Under the pieces are notes generated by a model, which saw only the letters and a list, made by a program, of their open reading frames with translations, ran no database searches and was not told the origin of the DNA. Shown one piece after another: positions 27,058 to 35,761 of a stretch of 64,000 bases of DNA. Source of the DNA: Candidatus Bathyarchaeota archaeon A05DMB-2 (GTDB taxonomy: Archaea > Thermoproteota > Bathyarchaeia > Bathyarchaeales > Bathycorpusculaceae); contig JAAKEZ010000005.1 in the NCBI GenBank assembly GCA_018475625.1, positions 62,001 to 126,000 on the forward strand, read 5' to 3'. A program made the position numbers and the translations under genes. Numbering within the stretch: the stretch's first letter is position 1; every line of letters starts with the position of its first letter.

Positions 27058-27378
27058 TTGAAAGAAAACACGGAGCTGAGCACTCAGAAAAGAATCCTGC
27101 GAGCCTTCCTTGATCTGGTCATTCTCCGCATGCTCCTACATCAGCCTATGACAGCATATGAAATTGACAATGCTATTTTGAAAAAGTTTGGCGTTAAGAG
27201 AAGCCCAAACGTGGTCTACACCAAATTGGCTGCCATGGAAAGAAAAGGATTGATAAGCTGTTCCCATTCTAAGCATGGCAGAAGCTACAGCATAACAGAG
27301 AAGGGAAGAAAAAAGGCAGATACTATTCCCAGCATAGTTGAGGAAATTCAAAAATCAGCACCAGTCTTGTTGGGCTGA
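27058..27378 (+). CDS. PadR/MarR-like winged-helix regulator
   Basis: A 106-residue winged helix. The start is placed at TTG 27058 because GGGAGG lies 8 nt upstream, while earlier starts lack support. Elements are ILRAFLDLVILRMLLHQPMTAYEIDNAILKKFG, the PadR-like SPNVVYTKLAAMERKGLI and the wing GRSYSITEKGRKKA. It is shorter than usual PadR proteins at the C-terminus. It lies between the broken kelch gene and AlaRS and has no obvious target beside it. Confidence 0.8.
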   Translation: MKENTELSTQKRILRAFLDLVILRMLLHQPMTAYEIDNAILKKFGVKRSPNVVYTKLAAMERKGLISCSHSKHGRSYSITEKGRKKADTIPSIVEEIQKSAPVLLG

Positions 27379-27632
27379 AAATGATAACTGCTTTTCCCAA
27401 CACAGCTAGACGAGAGGCTTAAGCCCTATCTTGGGCAAAGGCTTCAAAATGGACATGGTGAAAGAAAACTAAACCTTGAGGAATTTACTGAGAATAACGA
27501 CCTTTGAAAAAAGAGGGATTCAGTATAAATTACAGTTTGGGAACGGTAGCTCTGAGGTGACTACCCCCTCCCCCTGTATAAAGGGAATGAAACGTGACCG
27601 AGAAAGCGAAACACACTGTTGTAAAAAAATTT

Positions 27633-30434
27633 TTAGTGTTCCAGTTGTTTTTTGATGGCTTTCTCGGCTGCTTTGATTGCGTCTTGGAGTTTTTCGGGTT
27701 TGGTTCCGCCTGCTTGGGCGAAGTTGGGTCTTCCGCCTCCTCCGCCGCAGATTATGGGTGACGCTTCTCGGACTATTTCGTTTGCGTTTACGCCTTTCGC
27801 CACGGCTTCTTTCCCGGCGTTGACCACTATTCTTGCGGTTTTTCCGTCTGCCCCATAGAACAGGGTTACGGTCTTCTCGTTGCGCTTTATCATTTCGTTT
27901 GCGGTTTGCACCATGCGGTTAACGTCAATCGAATCCCCGAAGTTCCGCTGCACAAGCACCACGCCGCCAATTTCCTGAGCCACTCCTTCCCCAGCGGTCA
28001 CACCGATTGTGCTTTCTTTCGCCGCCAGTTCCTTGATTAGCCTGCGTTTTTCAGCGTTGGCTTCCTTAAGCTCCTTGACCAGTTTCTCCGCGGTCTTGTC
28101 CAGCTTCTCCACAGGTGCATTTAAAGTCTCCGAAACTCGCCACAACAGGCTCTCCTGCTCCTGCACCCGCTTCAACGCTTGAAGCCCAACCGCGTAGCCA
28201 AGCCGTTCCACGCCGTCCTGAACACGCTCCGTGTAAACGATTTTGAGAAAGCCTATCTCGCCTGTGCGCTTCAAGTGCGTTCCAGCGCAGGCTTCTACAT
28301 CCCAGTCGCCCGTCTTCACCACGCGAATGTCCTTGCCTGGCACTGCTCCGCCTTGGTAGAGCCTGAAACCGTAACGGGATTCTGCTTCGTTGCGAGGCAG
28401 CCACGCAGTCTCAACCTTCATGTCGGCGAGAACTGCTTGGTTAGCAAGTGCCTCAATTTTGTGAACTTCCTCAGGTGTCAGCCGGCGATAATGCGAAATA
28501 TCCAGCCTAGAGGTTTCCAGCCCTTTCTGGGTTCCGTGCTGCCACACATGCTCGCCCAAAACGCGCCGCGCCGCACCGTTAACCAGGTGTGTAGCCGTAT
28601 GCGCCTTCATCAGGGCATAGCGTTTGTCCCAGTCAAGAACGCCTTTGACTAAGGTGCCTTCCTTGGGAGCTGTTGAAGCTTTGATTTTGTGTGCGATGAC
28701 TCTGCCTGCTTTCTGTACGTCAACCACCTCCGCCTTCACGCCGCCATAAATTAGAACCCCGTGGTCGGCTGGTTGTCCACCGCCTTCAGGATAAAAGCAT
28801 GTGCGGTCTAAAACGATGTATTCGCGGTTTATCACCTTCAGGACTTTAGCCTCAAACTCCTTCGCATAAGCGTCAGCGTAGTACATTTGCTCGGTTGGCT
28901 GCAGCTTCTCCGCCGCGGTTTCCAAGGCTTCCTCGGCTTTGGTTTCCTCTTCTTCTGAGGGTTTGGTGGCTTGCATGTGCCTGTTGGCGATTAACGCGTA
29001 GAAGTTCTCAGGAATCTCCACCTTCACGCCTTCCGTTTCGGAGGCTTGCTTGACGATTTCTGGTGGAAGTCCATGCGAATCATACAGCTCCGACAGTGTC
29101 TCCTCGGGAATATGGCTTGTGCCTTTGGCTTTGAGGTCGGCGGCGATTCGTTTGACCATGCTTCCACCGCGTTTCAGTGTGTCCTCAAACTTCTCCTGCT
29201 CCACCTTCAGCATCTCCACAATCTCATCATGCATGGTTTTGATGTGCGGATAATCCTTCGACCACAAGGCAACCTGCATGTCCACGATATCATAGAGTCG
29301 TTCAGGGCTCATTTCTAAGCTGCGTAGCAGTCGGTAGACTCGGCGGAACAGAAGTCGCGCCAGATACCCCTCCTGAATGTTCGACGGCACAACGCCCTCC
29401 GAGAGAATAAAGCATAAGCACTTCGTGTGATCCGCTACCGCGAACGCATTCTCGATGGGCAGCAGTATTTCATCCAGCTTGTCAACTGGCATGCCAACGA
29501 GTTTGGCAACTTGTCGCCTAGCTTTCAGCCTGTTCGCGGTCTTGTCCACGCTGACTAAACCTGAATGCTTCGCCACCTTGAACAGCAAATCCTCGTCAAC
29601 GTCGGTCAGTCCAGCCATGCTGAAGACCCTGCTGAGCAGATCGCTGTAGACCGCGTGGAAACAGCTCGGCACTCCCTGCGAAAGCCACGCGAAGCGGTCT
29701 AAGCCGTAACCCGTGTCAACTGTGCGTATGGGAAGCTTGACGAATTCGCCGTTAACCACCTTGTACTGCATAAACACGAGCGTGGCAACCTCTAACCCGC
29801 CGATGATGCATTCCACGTCTGGTCCAGCGTTTCCGCCGCCGACCCAAACATCCTCCTTATACGTCACGTCTTCAGACTTTACGCCCAACACGTCCGTGAC
29901 CAGCGCGTGATGGTACCTGACGGTCTGATCTTTCCAGTAAACCTCTTTGTCAGGATAGTTGAAAGCGTGGTGCCCGCCCATCTCGAAAATGGTCAGGTGC
30001 CTGCCGAAAGTCGGTCCAGTGTTCGAAATATCCACCATCCTGATGCACGGTTGCGCTATAACCAATGGGTTCGCAGGCGGCGGCGCAATGCCTTCGGTGA
30101 CGTAGGGTTGAAAATCGATTATGCTTGCATGAGTAAGGTAAATGTCGCTACGCCACCTCGCCACCACTGGGTAAGGCTTGATGCGTGTGTGATTGAATTT
30201 TTCAAAGAATGAGAGAAACGTTTCACGCATCTCTGGAAGACTGTAGCGTTTTCGCGTGGGCGGATTTTTAAGAAACGTGTAACAGGTGCATCCGTCTGCG
30301 GTGGATTCTCCACAATTTTCCTGTTCAGAATTCTGCGTCCAGAAGTGTTCTCCGCAAGTGGGACAGCGTTTCCTCACGAAACCCTGTTCCTTGAAGAAGG
30401 GAAGCGCATACTCCTCTGGTGGAAACTGCTTCAA
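27633..30434 (-). CDS. alaS: alanyl-tRNA synthetase, archaeal type
   Basis: A 933-residue AlaRS charging tRNA-Ala and editing mischarged Ser or Gly. The archaeal N-terminal extension carries a zinc site (CPTCGEHF, then C residues near 37-50). The aminoacylation domain has RSDIYLTHASIIDFQP and GGHHAFNYPDKEVYWKDQT; the editing domain has HTATHLVNGAARRVLG with the later CAGTH. The C-Ala domain ends with GGGGGRPNFAQAGG. The start is TTG 30434; no in-frame ATG exists before the upstream stop. Confidence 0.95.
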   Translation of the reverse strand: MKQFPPEEYALPFFKEQGFVRKRCPTCGEHFWTQNSEQENCGESTADGCTCYTFLKNPPTRKRYSLPEMRETFLSFFEKFNHTRIKPYPVVARWRSDIYLTHASIIDFQPYVTEGIAPPPANPLVIAQPCIRMVDISNTGPTFGRHLTIFEMGGHHAFNYPDKEVYWKDQTVRYHHALVTDVLGVKSEDVTYKEDVWVGGGNAGPDVECIIGGLEVATLVFMQYKVVNGEFVKLPIRTVDTGYGLDRFAWLSQGVPSCFHAVYSDLLSRVFSMAGLTDVDEDLLFKVAKHSGLVSVDKTANRLKARRQVAKLVGMPVDKLDEILLPIENAFAVADHTKCLCFILSEGVVPSNIQEGYLARLLFRRVYRLLRSLEMSPERLYDIVDMQVALWSKDYPHIKTMHDEIVEMLKVEQEKFEDTLKRGGSMVKRIAADLKAKGTSHIPEETLSELYDSHGLPPEIVKQASETEGVKVEIPENFYALIANRHMQATKPSEEEETKAEEALETAAEKLQPTEQMYYADAYAKEFEAKVLKVINREYIVLDRTCFYPEGGGQPADHGVLIYGGVKAEVVDVQKAGRVIAHKIKASTAPKEGTLVKGVLDWDKRYALMKAHTATHLVNGAARRVLGEHVWQHGTQKGLETSRLDISHYRRLTPEEVHKIEALANQAVLADMKVETAWLPRNEAESRYGFRLYQGGAVPGKDIRVVKTGDWDVEACAGTHLKRTGEIGFLKIVYTERVQDGVERLGYAVGLQALKRVQEQESLLWRVSETLNAPVEKLDKTAEKLVKELKEANAEKRRLIKELAAKESTIGVTAGEGVAQEIGGVVLVQRNFGDSIDVNRMVQTANEMIKRNEKTVTLFYGADGKTARIVVNAGKEAVAKGVNANEIVREASPIICGGGGGRPNFAQAGGTKPEKLQDAIKAAEKAIKKQLEH

Positions 30435-30651
30435 ACCGTTCAGGCACTCCGTTCATGACTAAGCTATCAGGTTTAAGGGTTTATGAGTTTCACGGATTTA
30501 AACAATTAGCTATGATTTAGCGCTGTAACTTTCGCGGTGTTTCCTTCGTATTTTGAAGCAACATAGCTATTCATAGCGCCTCTTTCCTATAGCACAGCGC
30601 GCGCACAATAACAGTTAACTATTAGTACATAATAATCGAAAAGAGAATATT

Positions 30652-30855
30652 ATGGTGACGAAAAAGACGGTTGACGGCGAGATCGTTTTTGTTTGCGACA
30701 TCTGTGGGCTCGGCTACTTGGATGCTGAGACGGCTCAGAAATGCGAGGATTGGTGTGGAAAGAACCCTGAGACCTGCAACTTGCAAATATCACAGAAAGC
30801 AGTTTATTCTCCAGACATAGGTCTCATAATCCCTAAAAAAGAAAAGACGCGATAG
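30652..30855 (+). CDS. small zinc-finger-like protein
   Basis: A 67-residue protein with CDICGLGYLDAETAQKCEDWC, a treble-clef-like arrangement of four cysteines (spacing CX2C, then C and C four apart). Such small proteins, often annotated as C2H2-like, are frequent in archaea. It starts at ATG 30652 in an AT-rich promoter region. Divergent from AlaRS. No function assigned. Confidence 0.6.
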   Translation: MVTKKTVDGEIVFVCDICGLGYLDAETAQKCEDWCGKNPETCNLQISQKAVYSPDIGLIIPKKEKTR

Positions 30856-30875
30856 CCAATCTCTGAAGGCATTGC

Positions 30876-32198
30876 CTACGAGTGCCATTCAGCAATCATT
30901 TTCCCAGCAAAGGCACCATACTTTTCTAGCCCATAACGCCTAAGCGGCTTGGTCAAGTGCCGCTGCGACCTCGTTGCAGTTACATGCAAACCAAGCGTAA
31001 GCCCTCGCTCCACGGGCACAGCCACTTTCTCCGCCCTGTCGAACCTTGCGCCACACCTTTCGCAGCGAAAACCTTGATTCTTGCCCATGGACTTCAATCG
31101 TCTGCCACAGTTCAGGCACACGGGGTTCTGGTGCATCACCTTCGCGGCAAGTTTTAAGATGTTGATTTTTTCGAGGTTGATAGTTAACGGCTTGTCTCGT
31201 GATGGCTTGCGCACGGCACCGACGGCTTCGATGACGTCGCCAATGATTAGGTCGTTTGCCACTTTGCGGAGCCCACCAGTCGGCTCGTAAGCCGCACAGT
31301 CAACTTCTCCAGTGTCGTCTTCAATGGAGAAAATCACGTGACGCAATGGCACTATCCGCGGGTTCCGCGATACCACACCCTTCACGATTACGGAGCTGTA
31401 CGGCTCTATCTGCTCCAGCGCAGCCACCCGTTTGAGGTGCGCGTCCGTGCCCTGATTCGTGCGGAAGATAAGCCATCTTTCCACGGGCTCCAGCGGCTTA
31501 ACCAATTCGAACGCTTTCTTAACCGCCTCAGGTGTTTCGCCCCTGACTCCGAACAGTATGGGGTCTGGGCCTCGCGGAGTTATTATTATTCTGTGCTTCT
31601 CCAAGTCCACGTTGTTGAACGTGTATGGCTGCGTCAGCTCGTCCATCCTGAAAATGGAGGTTTTATCCACCTTCCTTTTTGTGCCATAGTTTTCCGGCGC
31701 GCGGTACGCAATTAACTCGTAAGTGTAGTCGCCAAGATCGACCGCGCCGACCGCTGCCAAAGCACCGATTATACCCCTACAAGTGTTAAAGCCTAAAGCT
31801 TCGCCTCCGAACCTTGTGATGAGCCGCTTCGCCTCCTTTAGGGTTACGATGCCCGTTACTGCATTACTTGAAAAGGTTTTGATTTCCTGCGGAATCTCGG
31901 GTTTTTTGAAGAAAACTACTCCGGGGTCGGTGCCGCGGAAACTGAGGTCGGCATGTTCCTCCACCAAGCTGATGGCTTCCTGTTTAATTCTGTCTTCCAA
32001 CACTTCGCCATGCTCGATTCTTAGGCAGAGGGCGCCGTTGCCTCTTGTTTTCCACGGCACGTTGGGATTAAGTCTTATCAGGTTCGGGTAATCCAGAAAC
32101 CTGACGTTCATCCTTTCCAGTTGTTCCACGAGCAGGGCGGCAACGTGGGTTGTGCAGCCTTTCCTAGTTGAGTCAGTATCGTCTAAACCTATGTGCAT
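30876..32198 (-). CDS. tiaS: tRNA(Ile2) 2-agmatinylcytidine synthetase TiaS
   Basis: A 440-residue enzyme that conjugates agmatine to C34 of the CAU-anticodon tRNA-Ile so that it reads AUA only; essential and archaea-specific. It starts HIGLDDTDSTRKGCTTH, the family signature. The ferredoxin-like domain, the OB fold (SSVIVKGVVSRNPRIVPLRHV) and the C-terminal zinc ribbon (CLNCGRRLKSMG, CERCGARF) are all present. ATG 32198 fits the family start; a TTG at 32219 would add seven residues. Confidence 0.94.
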   Translation of the reverse strand: MHIGLDDTDSTRKGCTTHVAALLVEQLERMNVRFLDYPNLIRLNPNVPWKTRGNGALCLRIEHGEVLEDRIKQEAISLVEEHADLSFRGTDPGVVFFKKPEIPQEIKTFSSNAVTGIVTLKEAKRLITRFGGEALGFNTCRGIIGALAAVGAVDLGDYTYELIAYRAPENYGTKRKVDKTSIFRMDELTQPYTFNNVDLEKHRIIITPRGPDPILFGVRGETPEAVKKAFELVKPLEPVERWLIFRTNQGTDAHLKRVAALEQIEPYSSVIVKGVVSRNPRIVPLRHVIFSIEDDTGEVDCAAYEPTGGLRKVANDLIIGDVIEAVGAVRKPSRDKPLTINLEKINILKLAAKVMHQNPVCLNCGRRLKSMGKNQGFRCERCGARFDRAEKVAVPVERGLTLGLHVTATRSQRHLTKPLRRYGLEKYGAFAGKMIAEWHS

Positions 32199-32330
32199 CA
32201 CTTGCTTGTTCAAAGGCAATTCTCTCGGCTCTCAGCTGGTTAGAGATTGGCTGCGCTGGGTAAAAAGATTATTTAGAAAAACAAGCTGTTCGAGATTAGT
32301 ACCGAACCGCGTTTTGATGGAGAGGCTGCG

Positions 32331-32563
32331 TGAAAATTTCCGTGATACCATTGTCAGTTTCGCGTTCACCCTGCTAATACCTGCGATTTTCCTGTTCACG
32401 ATGTACTTAAGCTTCTCCACGGTGTCAACTCGAACGCTTGCGATTATGTCGTAAACGCCCAGAGACTATGTGCCTCTTCCACGCCTTCAACCTTCTTTAA
32501 TTCTTCTAAAACCTAAGTTTCGGCTCATATCTCCGTGCTCAAGAGAACGTATGCTGTGGGCAT
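32331..32563 (-). pseudogene. stand-alone RAM (Lrp/AsnC-type) protein, broken
   Basis: On the minus strand ATG 32563 opens MPTAYVLLSTEI, then TGA, AET, TAG, VLEELKKVEGVEEA; a frameshift then leads to GVYDIIASVRVDTVEKLKYIVNRKIAGISRVNAKLTMV. Line by line this matches the intact protein 0.7 kb away (33185-33421: MPTAFVLINTEIGSESDVLKELKKVEGVEEA, then GVYDIVARV). Two stops and one shift make it a clear dead duplicate. Confidence 0.85.
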
Positions 32564-32614
32564 GTTTGTTACTTCTCATTTCTCCTGTCATTTTGGGGTG
32601 GCTGGATTCAGAGG

Positions 32615-32815
32615 TTGGGGTACTCTGTCTCGTTCAAGGGGAACGTAAAAAGATTTGGTGGGTTTCCAAACCTCCTCATCCAAGCCCTTAAAAACTGCGT
32701 GCATCCATCCATAGTGAGAGCGGCTACTCCAGCTAGACTCACTTTGGAGACATCCACGCGAACTTTAGAAAGTTTTGTCATCTCCCACTACCTCAAGACG
32801 CACGGTTTCAGTTAG
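32615..32815 (+). CDS. small hypothetical protein, uncertain
   Basis: A 66-residue frame from TTG 32615: GYSVSFKGNVKRFGGFPNLLIQALKN, then PARLTLETSTRTLESFVISHYLKTHG. The amino-acid composition and regular codon use look like a real small protein or a fragment of one, but there is no strong start signal and it lies in a region of decayed genes. Confidence 0.35.
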   Translation: MGYSVSFKGNVKRFGGFPNLLIQALKNCVHPSIVRAATPARLTLETSTRTLESFVISHYLKTHGFS

Positions 32816-32836
32816 GAGTTTTAAAAATTTAAAAAT

Positions 32837-32862
32837 ATGTGACTGTATCAACGCAGTCACAT
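32837..32862. promoter_or_regulatory. perfect 9-bp inverted repeat
   Basis: ATGTGACTG and CAGTCACAT flank an 8-nt loop, just after an AT-rich TATA-like stretch (TTTAAAAATAT). It could be an operator dyad or a transcript hairpin; the sequence after it up to 33184 contains no convincing gene on either strand. Confidence 0.4.
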
Positions 32863-33184
32863 CTAAACGGTTGCCCAAGCTGCATAGAATGAATAATGAG
32901 CTCTTGCTGTTCCTCACCTGAAAACTATACCTTAGGACTAAGACGCTGTTTCTCTGGAGTAGTGATTTCGGGCTTGAGTATCCAGTTCTCTGCCATCAGG
33001 GAAGGTGGCGTCGCAACATGGACATTTAAAAATCTTCTTTCAGGTTATCTCCTAAATAAAACGGCATCAGCCGAGCTTTAAGCAGGTGTTATTGTGTAAT
33101 AGTGACAACACAAGTATTTTAACGTCAGAGACCGTTCAAGCGGGGTTGTGGCGGATAAAGAAAGGGAAAATTTAGTGTTGGGAA
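32863..33184. other. gene-less stretch
   Basis: Between the hairpin and the 3' end of the RAM gene nothing persuasive is visible. A 61-codon frame at 32896-33081 has atypical composition and no ribosome site and was not called. Confidence 0.3.
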
Positions 33185-33421
33185 TTATTTTTCTTCAACT
33201 ACAATCATCGTCAGTGTGGATCTGACTTTGTCAAGTCGTCGAATACGCCACGTCACGATTTCTTTCAGTTTATCCATGGTTTCTGCTTTGACTCTGGCGA
33301 CGATGTCGTAGACTCCGTAGACGGCTGAGGCTTCTTCTACTCCTTCGACTTTTTTCAGTTCTTTGAGAACGTCTGATTCTGAACCTATTTCTGTGTTTAT
33401 TAACACAAACGCTGTGGGCAT
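33185..33421 (-). CDS. stand-alone Lrp/AsnC ligand-binding (RAM) protein
   Basis: A 78-residue RAM domain: AFVLINTEIGSESDVLKELKKVEGVEEASAVYGVYDIVARVKAETMDKLKEIV, then VRSTLTMIVVEE. GAGGAG lies about 6 nt upstream of ATG 33421. It has no HTH. Its broken twin is at 32331-32563 and a more distant paralog at 12238. The family senses amino acids or acts as a partner of full-length Lrp regulators. Confidence 0.87.
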   Translation of the reverse strand: MPTAFVLINTEIGSESDVLKELKKVEGVEEASAVYGVYDIVARVKAETMDKLKEIVTWRIRRLDKVRSTLTMIVVEEK

Positions 33422-33600
33422 AATTGACTCCTCTACCTACTGTTGTCTCACTGTGCATTAAAATGTTTTTCTCAAACAAGGCTAGACTCTGCACTGTGCG
33501 ATTGGTAAAATCGTCCAAAAACCAACGCATCCACGTCACCCTTGTTTTCGCCTTAAATAATAGAGTCACCAAATCCTAAAGGGAGGACCGTGGCGACACT

Positions 33601-34413
33601 ATGAGCCTGCGCGTGAACCCCGAATACGAGAAACTACTGCCTAAAATGTCCGCTGAAGAATTCGAAGAGCTCAAAGCCTCAATAAAACGGGAAGGACAGC
33701 ATTATCCCATCGTTGTAAACGAGGACTTGGAGGTTCTGGACGGGCACCACAGGTTCCGAGCATGCGTTGAGCTGGGCATCGAGCCAGATTTTGAGGTGCG
33801 CAAGTTCGAGGACAAGCTTCTGGAAAAGAAATTCGTCATCGAAACCAACCTGCGGCGACGCCACTTAACCAACTTTCAACTTGTGGAGTTGGCTGTGCCG
33901 TTGCTGGAGATTGAGAAGGCGCTCGCCAAGAAAAGGCAGGTGGAAGGCGGCAAAGCCGGACGTGACCTGCAATTGGGGTTAGCGCCAGATGACGCTAAGC
34001 CCGTTCCTAAAGGAAAAGCAACCGAGGCTGTTGCCAAGAAGGCAGGTGTTTCCACACGCACGTTTGAGAGGGGTAAGAAAATTTTAGAGATGGCGAGTGA
34101 GGAAGACAAGCAGCGGTTGCGGGAGGGAAAAGCCAGCATCTACAGGCTTTACCGTGAAGTGATTGCCAAAGAGCGAGGCTTTGACGCCGAGGCAGAAAGC
34201 AAATCGGCATTTTCCGTTGCTGAGACCGCGACACCCGACCCTCGTCTCGAGCAGAGCAGGGCTGAGTTGGCGGCGCTTCTGCAGAAGCTTGTTGAAAAAG
34301 AGGTTTTTTGTCTGTCTTGCGGGAACGCCATGTTCGAATGTAGCAAATGCCACAAGACGCTGCGAGACATGCTCAAGCAAAAGATACAAGACAAAAATTT
34401 CCAAAACATGTGA
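33601..34413 (+). CDS. ParB-like nuclease-fold protein with C-terminal zinc ribbon
   Basis: A 270-residue protein. Residues 1-85 are a ParB/Spo0J N-terminal domain (YEKLLPKMSAEEFEELKASIKREGQHYPIVVNED, then LDGHHRFRACVELG), with ETNLRRRHLTNFQLVELA following as in chromosomal ParB. Residues 135-160 form an HTH (AVAKKAGVSTRTFERGKKIL). The C-terminus has Cys237, Cys240, Cys247 and Cys250, a CX2C-X6-CX2C zinc knuckle. No ParA gene is nearby, so it may be a transcription regulator, not a partition protein. ATG 33601 lies 15 nt after GGGAGG, so the start could differ. Confidence 0.82.
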   Translation: MSLRVNPEYEKLLPKMSAEEFEELKASIKREGQHYPIVVNEDLEVLDGHHRFRACVELGIEPDFEVRKFEDKLLEKKFVIETNLRRRHLTNFQLVELAVPLLEIEKALAKKRQVEGGKAGRDLQLGLAPDDAKPVPKGKATEAVAKKAGVSTRTFERGKKILEMASEEDKQRLREGKASIYRLYREVIAKERGFDAEAESKSAFSVAETATPDPRLEQSRAELAALLQKLVEKEVFCLSCGNAMFECSKCHKTLRDMLKQKIQDKNFQNM

Positions 34414-34588
34414 ACCTCCTTGGCTTGCAGTCAGGCGTACAGAGCTTCAATTCCCGTTACTTGGGATTTTTCCATGCATCTCAAAAATTTTTTTGAGGCA
34501 GTTTCCAGGTTTGTTACCAAAGGACTTGGCGACCAGACTGAGAACATTCAAAATTACGCGCCATCAGATAAGCCGAAGGATTCTGAGA
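34414..34588. terminator. intergenic region with T-rich hairpin after the ParB-like gene
   Basis: A near-perfect palindrome, CTCAAAAAT/TTTTTTGAG, at 34480-34497 gives a short stem with a T tract on either strand, which fits an archaeal poly-T terminator for the ParB-like gene. Nothing else is evident. Confidence 0.4.
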
Positions 34589-34690
34589 ATGAATAAGCGT
34601 CTAAAGAGAGAGTTTGGCGAGCATGCTGTTGAAAACAAGTTGGCACTGGGCATTAATGAGCTCTGCTACAGATGCTTGGAGATGGAATAA
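34589..34690 (+). CDS. very small ORF or gene fragment
   Basis: ATG 34589 opens 33 residues, MNKRLKREFGEHAVENKLALG then INELCYRCLEME. The sequence looks protein-like (amphipathic helix plus a CX2C pair), yet no family is known to me and no ribosome site is strong. It may be a remnant. Confidence 0.25.
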   Translation: MNKRLKREFGEHAVENKLALGINELCYRCLEME

Positions 34691-34770
34691 ACACGAATTT
34701 TTGAGATGCAGCCAATCGAGAGAGGTTATTGAGGAAATCCTTTTATGACGTGGGTGCTTAATTGGAACAT

Positions 34771-35202
34771 ATGTCTTCGGTTAAGAAAATGGTTGTTGAA
34801 TGGAAAGGCAACTACCGATTAGAAGCTACGAACGAAAAAGGGATATCCGTAAAGTTTGATGCGCCAAAAGAGCATGGCGGAGAAGAAACAGCTCTTTCGC
34901 CCATGGAGAACGTCTTAGCCAGTCTTGCTGCGTGCAGTAGCTTTCACGTTTTAACAATCCTAAAGAAGAAAAGACAGAAAGTTACGGGCTACTCTGTGGA
35001 GGCTACTGCTGAAAGGAGAGAAGACCCGCCGCCAAGAGTATTCACGAAAATCCACCTCAAATATATAGTCAAAGGAGCGAACATAAGCCCAAGTGCAGTG
35101 GAAAGCGCCATCAAACTCTCAGAGGAAAAATACTGCTCCGTAGGCGGAATGCTGCAAAAAGCTGTACCAATCACTTCGTCTTATGAAATAATACCTGGAT
35201 AG
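34771..35202 (+). CDS. OsmC/Ohr family peroxidase-like protein
   Basis: A 143-residue OsmC-fold protein from ATG 34771 (TTG 34762 possible). The two redox cysteines are in LAACSSFHVLTIL (Cys55) and EEKYCSVGGML (Cys122), the pair that reduces organic hydroperoxides. SPMENVLASLAAC is the family signature. It stands at the left edge of the arsenic/metal-stress island, consistent with oxidative protection, although cotranscription with arsR is not supported (212-bp gap with a new promoter). Confidence 0.88.
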   Translation: MSSVKKMVVEWKGNYRLEATNEKGISVKFDAPKEHGGEETALSPMENVLASLAACSSFHVLTILKKKRQKVTGYSVEATAERREDPPPRVFTKIHLKYIVKGANISPSAVESAIKLSEEKYCSVGGMLQKAVPITSSYEIIPG

Positions 35203-35373
35203 AGATGGCGTCTCTTTTAACTTGATCTTATCTTCCGTTTCTTTTCACAGGTCATTTTTTGCCGCCATCTTTAGCAGTGTTTTTCTTAATTGCAGGTATA
35301 ATCTGCGCAATTTTGGTCAGTGTTATATTTTATTTCCGAAATTCTTGGAGTAATACCGCTGAAGTCTCTCTAT

Positions 35374-35392
35374 ATAACAATATTTAAATATT
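35374..35392 (+). promoter_or_regulatory. TATA-overlapping palindrome of arsR1
   Basis: ATAACAATATTTAAATATT. The 14-bp core AATATTTAAATATT is a perfect palindrome that contains an archaeal TATA box (TTTAAATA), 22-35 bp before the ATG, predicting an almost leaderless transcript. The same 19 bp occurs upstream of the ferredoxin gene and, with one change, of the DUF169 gene. Confidence 0.65.
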
Positions 35393-35413
35393 CGCTTTCC
35401 CTGTTCTCTGATA

Positions 35414-35737
35414 ATGCCCTCGCAAATCGACAACAAGAATAAGTTCAAAGCCAAAATCTTCAAGGCGCTGTCAGACCCTGTTCGGTTAAGCATATTGGAC
35501 TTTTTGCGTGACGGAGAAAAATGTGTGTGCGAAATCATACCTCACGTTAAATGTATTCAGCCCGTCGTCTCTCGGCATCTAAAAATCCTTAAGGACAGCG
35601 GAATAGTCATCGACAGAAAAGAAGGCAACAGAAGGCACTACTCAATAACAGACCCGCAAATATTTCAGATCATTGATGGAGTAACCCCTGAGCTTGCCAG
35701 CGCATTCACAAAGAGGATAATTGAACAAATCGCCTAA
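35414..35737 (+). CDS. ArsR-family metalloregulator 1
   Basis: A 107-residue winged-helix repressor. Cys37 and Cys39 lie in KCVCEI, the helix that binds As(III) or Sb(III) in ArsR; Cys47 nearby could be a third ligand. The recognition region is PVVSRHLKILKDSGIVIDRKEGNRRHYSI. Its promoter carries a palindromic operator candidate overlapping the TATA box, so autorepression released by metalloid is likely. A small Cys-rich gene follows 24 bp downstream. Confidence 0.9.
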   Translation: MPSQIDNKNKFKAKIFKALSDPVRLSILDFLRDGEKCVCEIIPHVKCIQPVVSRHLKILKDSGIVIDRKEGNRRHYSITDPQIFQIIDGVTPELASAFTKRIIEQIA

Positions 35738-35761
35738 ACCTAAGATCAGAATGTGTAGTTA

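Noticed and set aside
32896-33081. 61-codon frame in the gap before the RAM gene
   Set aside because: No ribosome site, Ser/Cys/Leu-rich composition typical of random frames.
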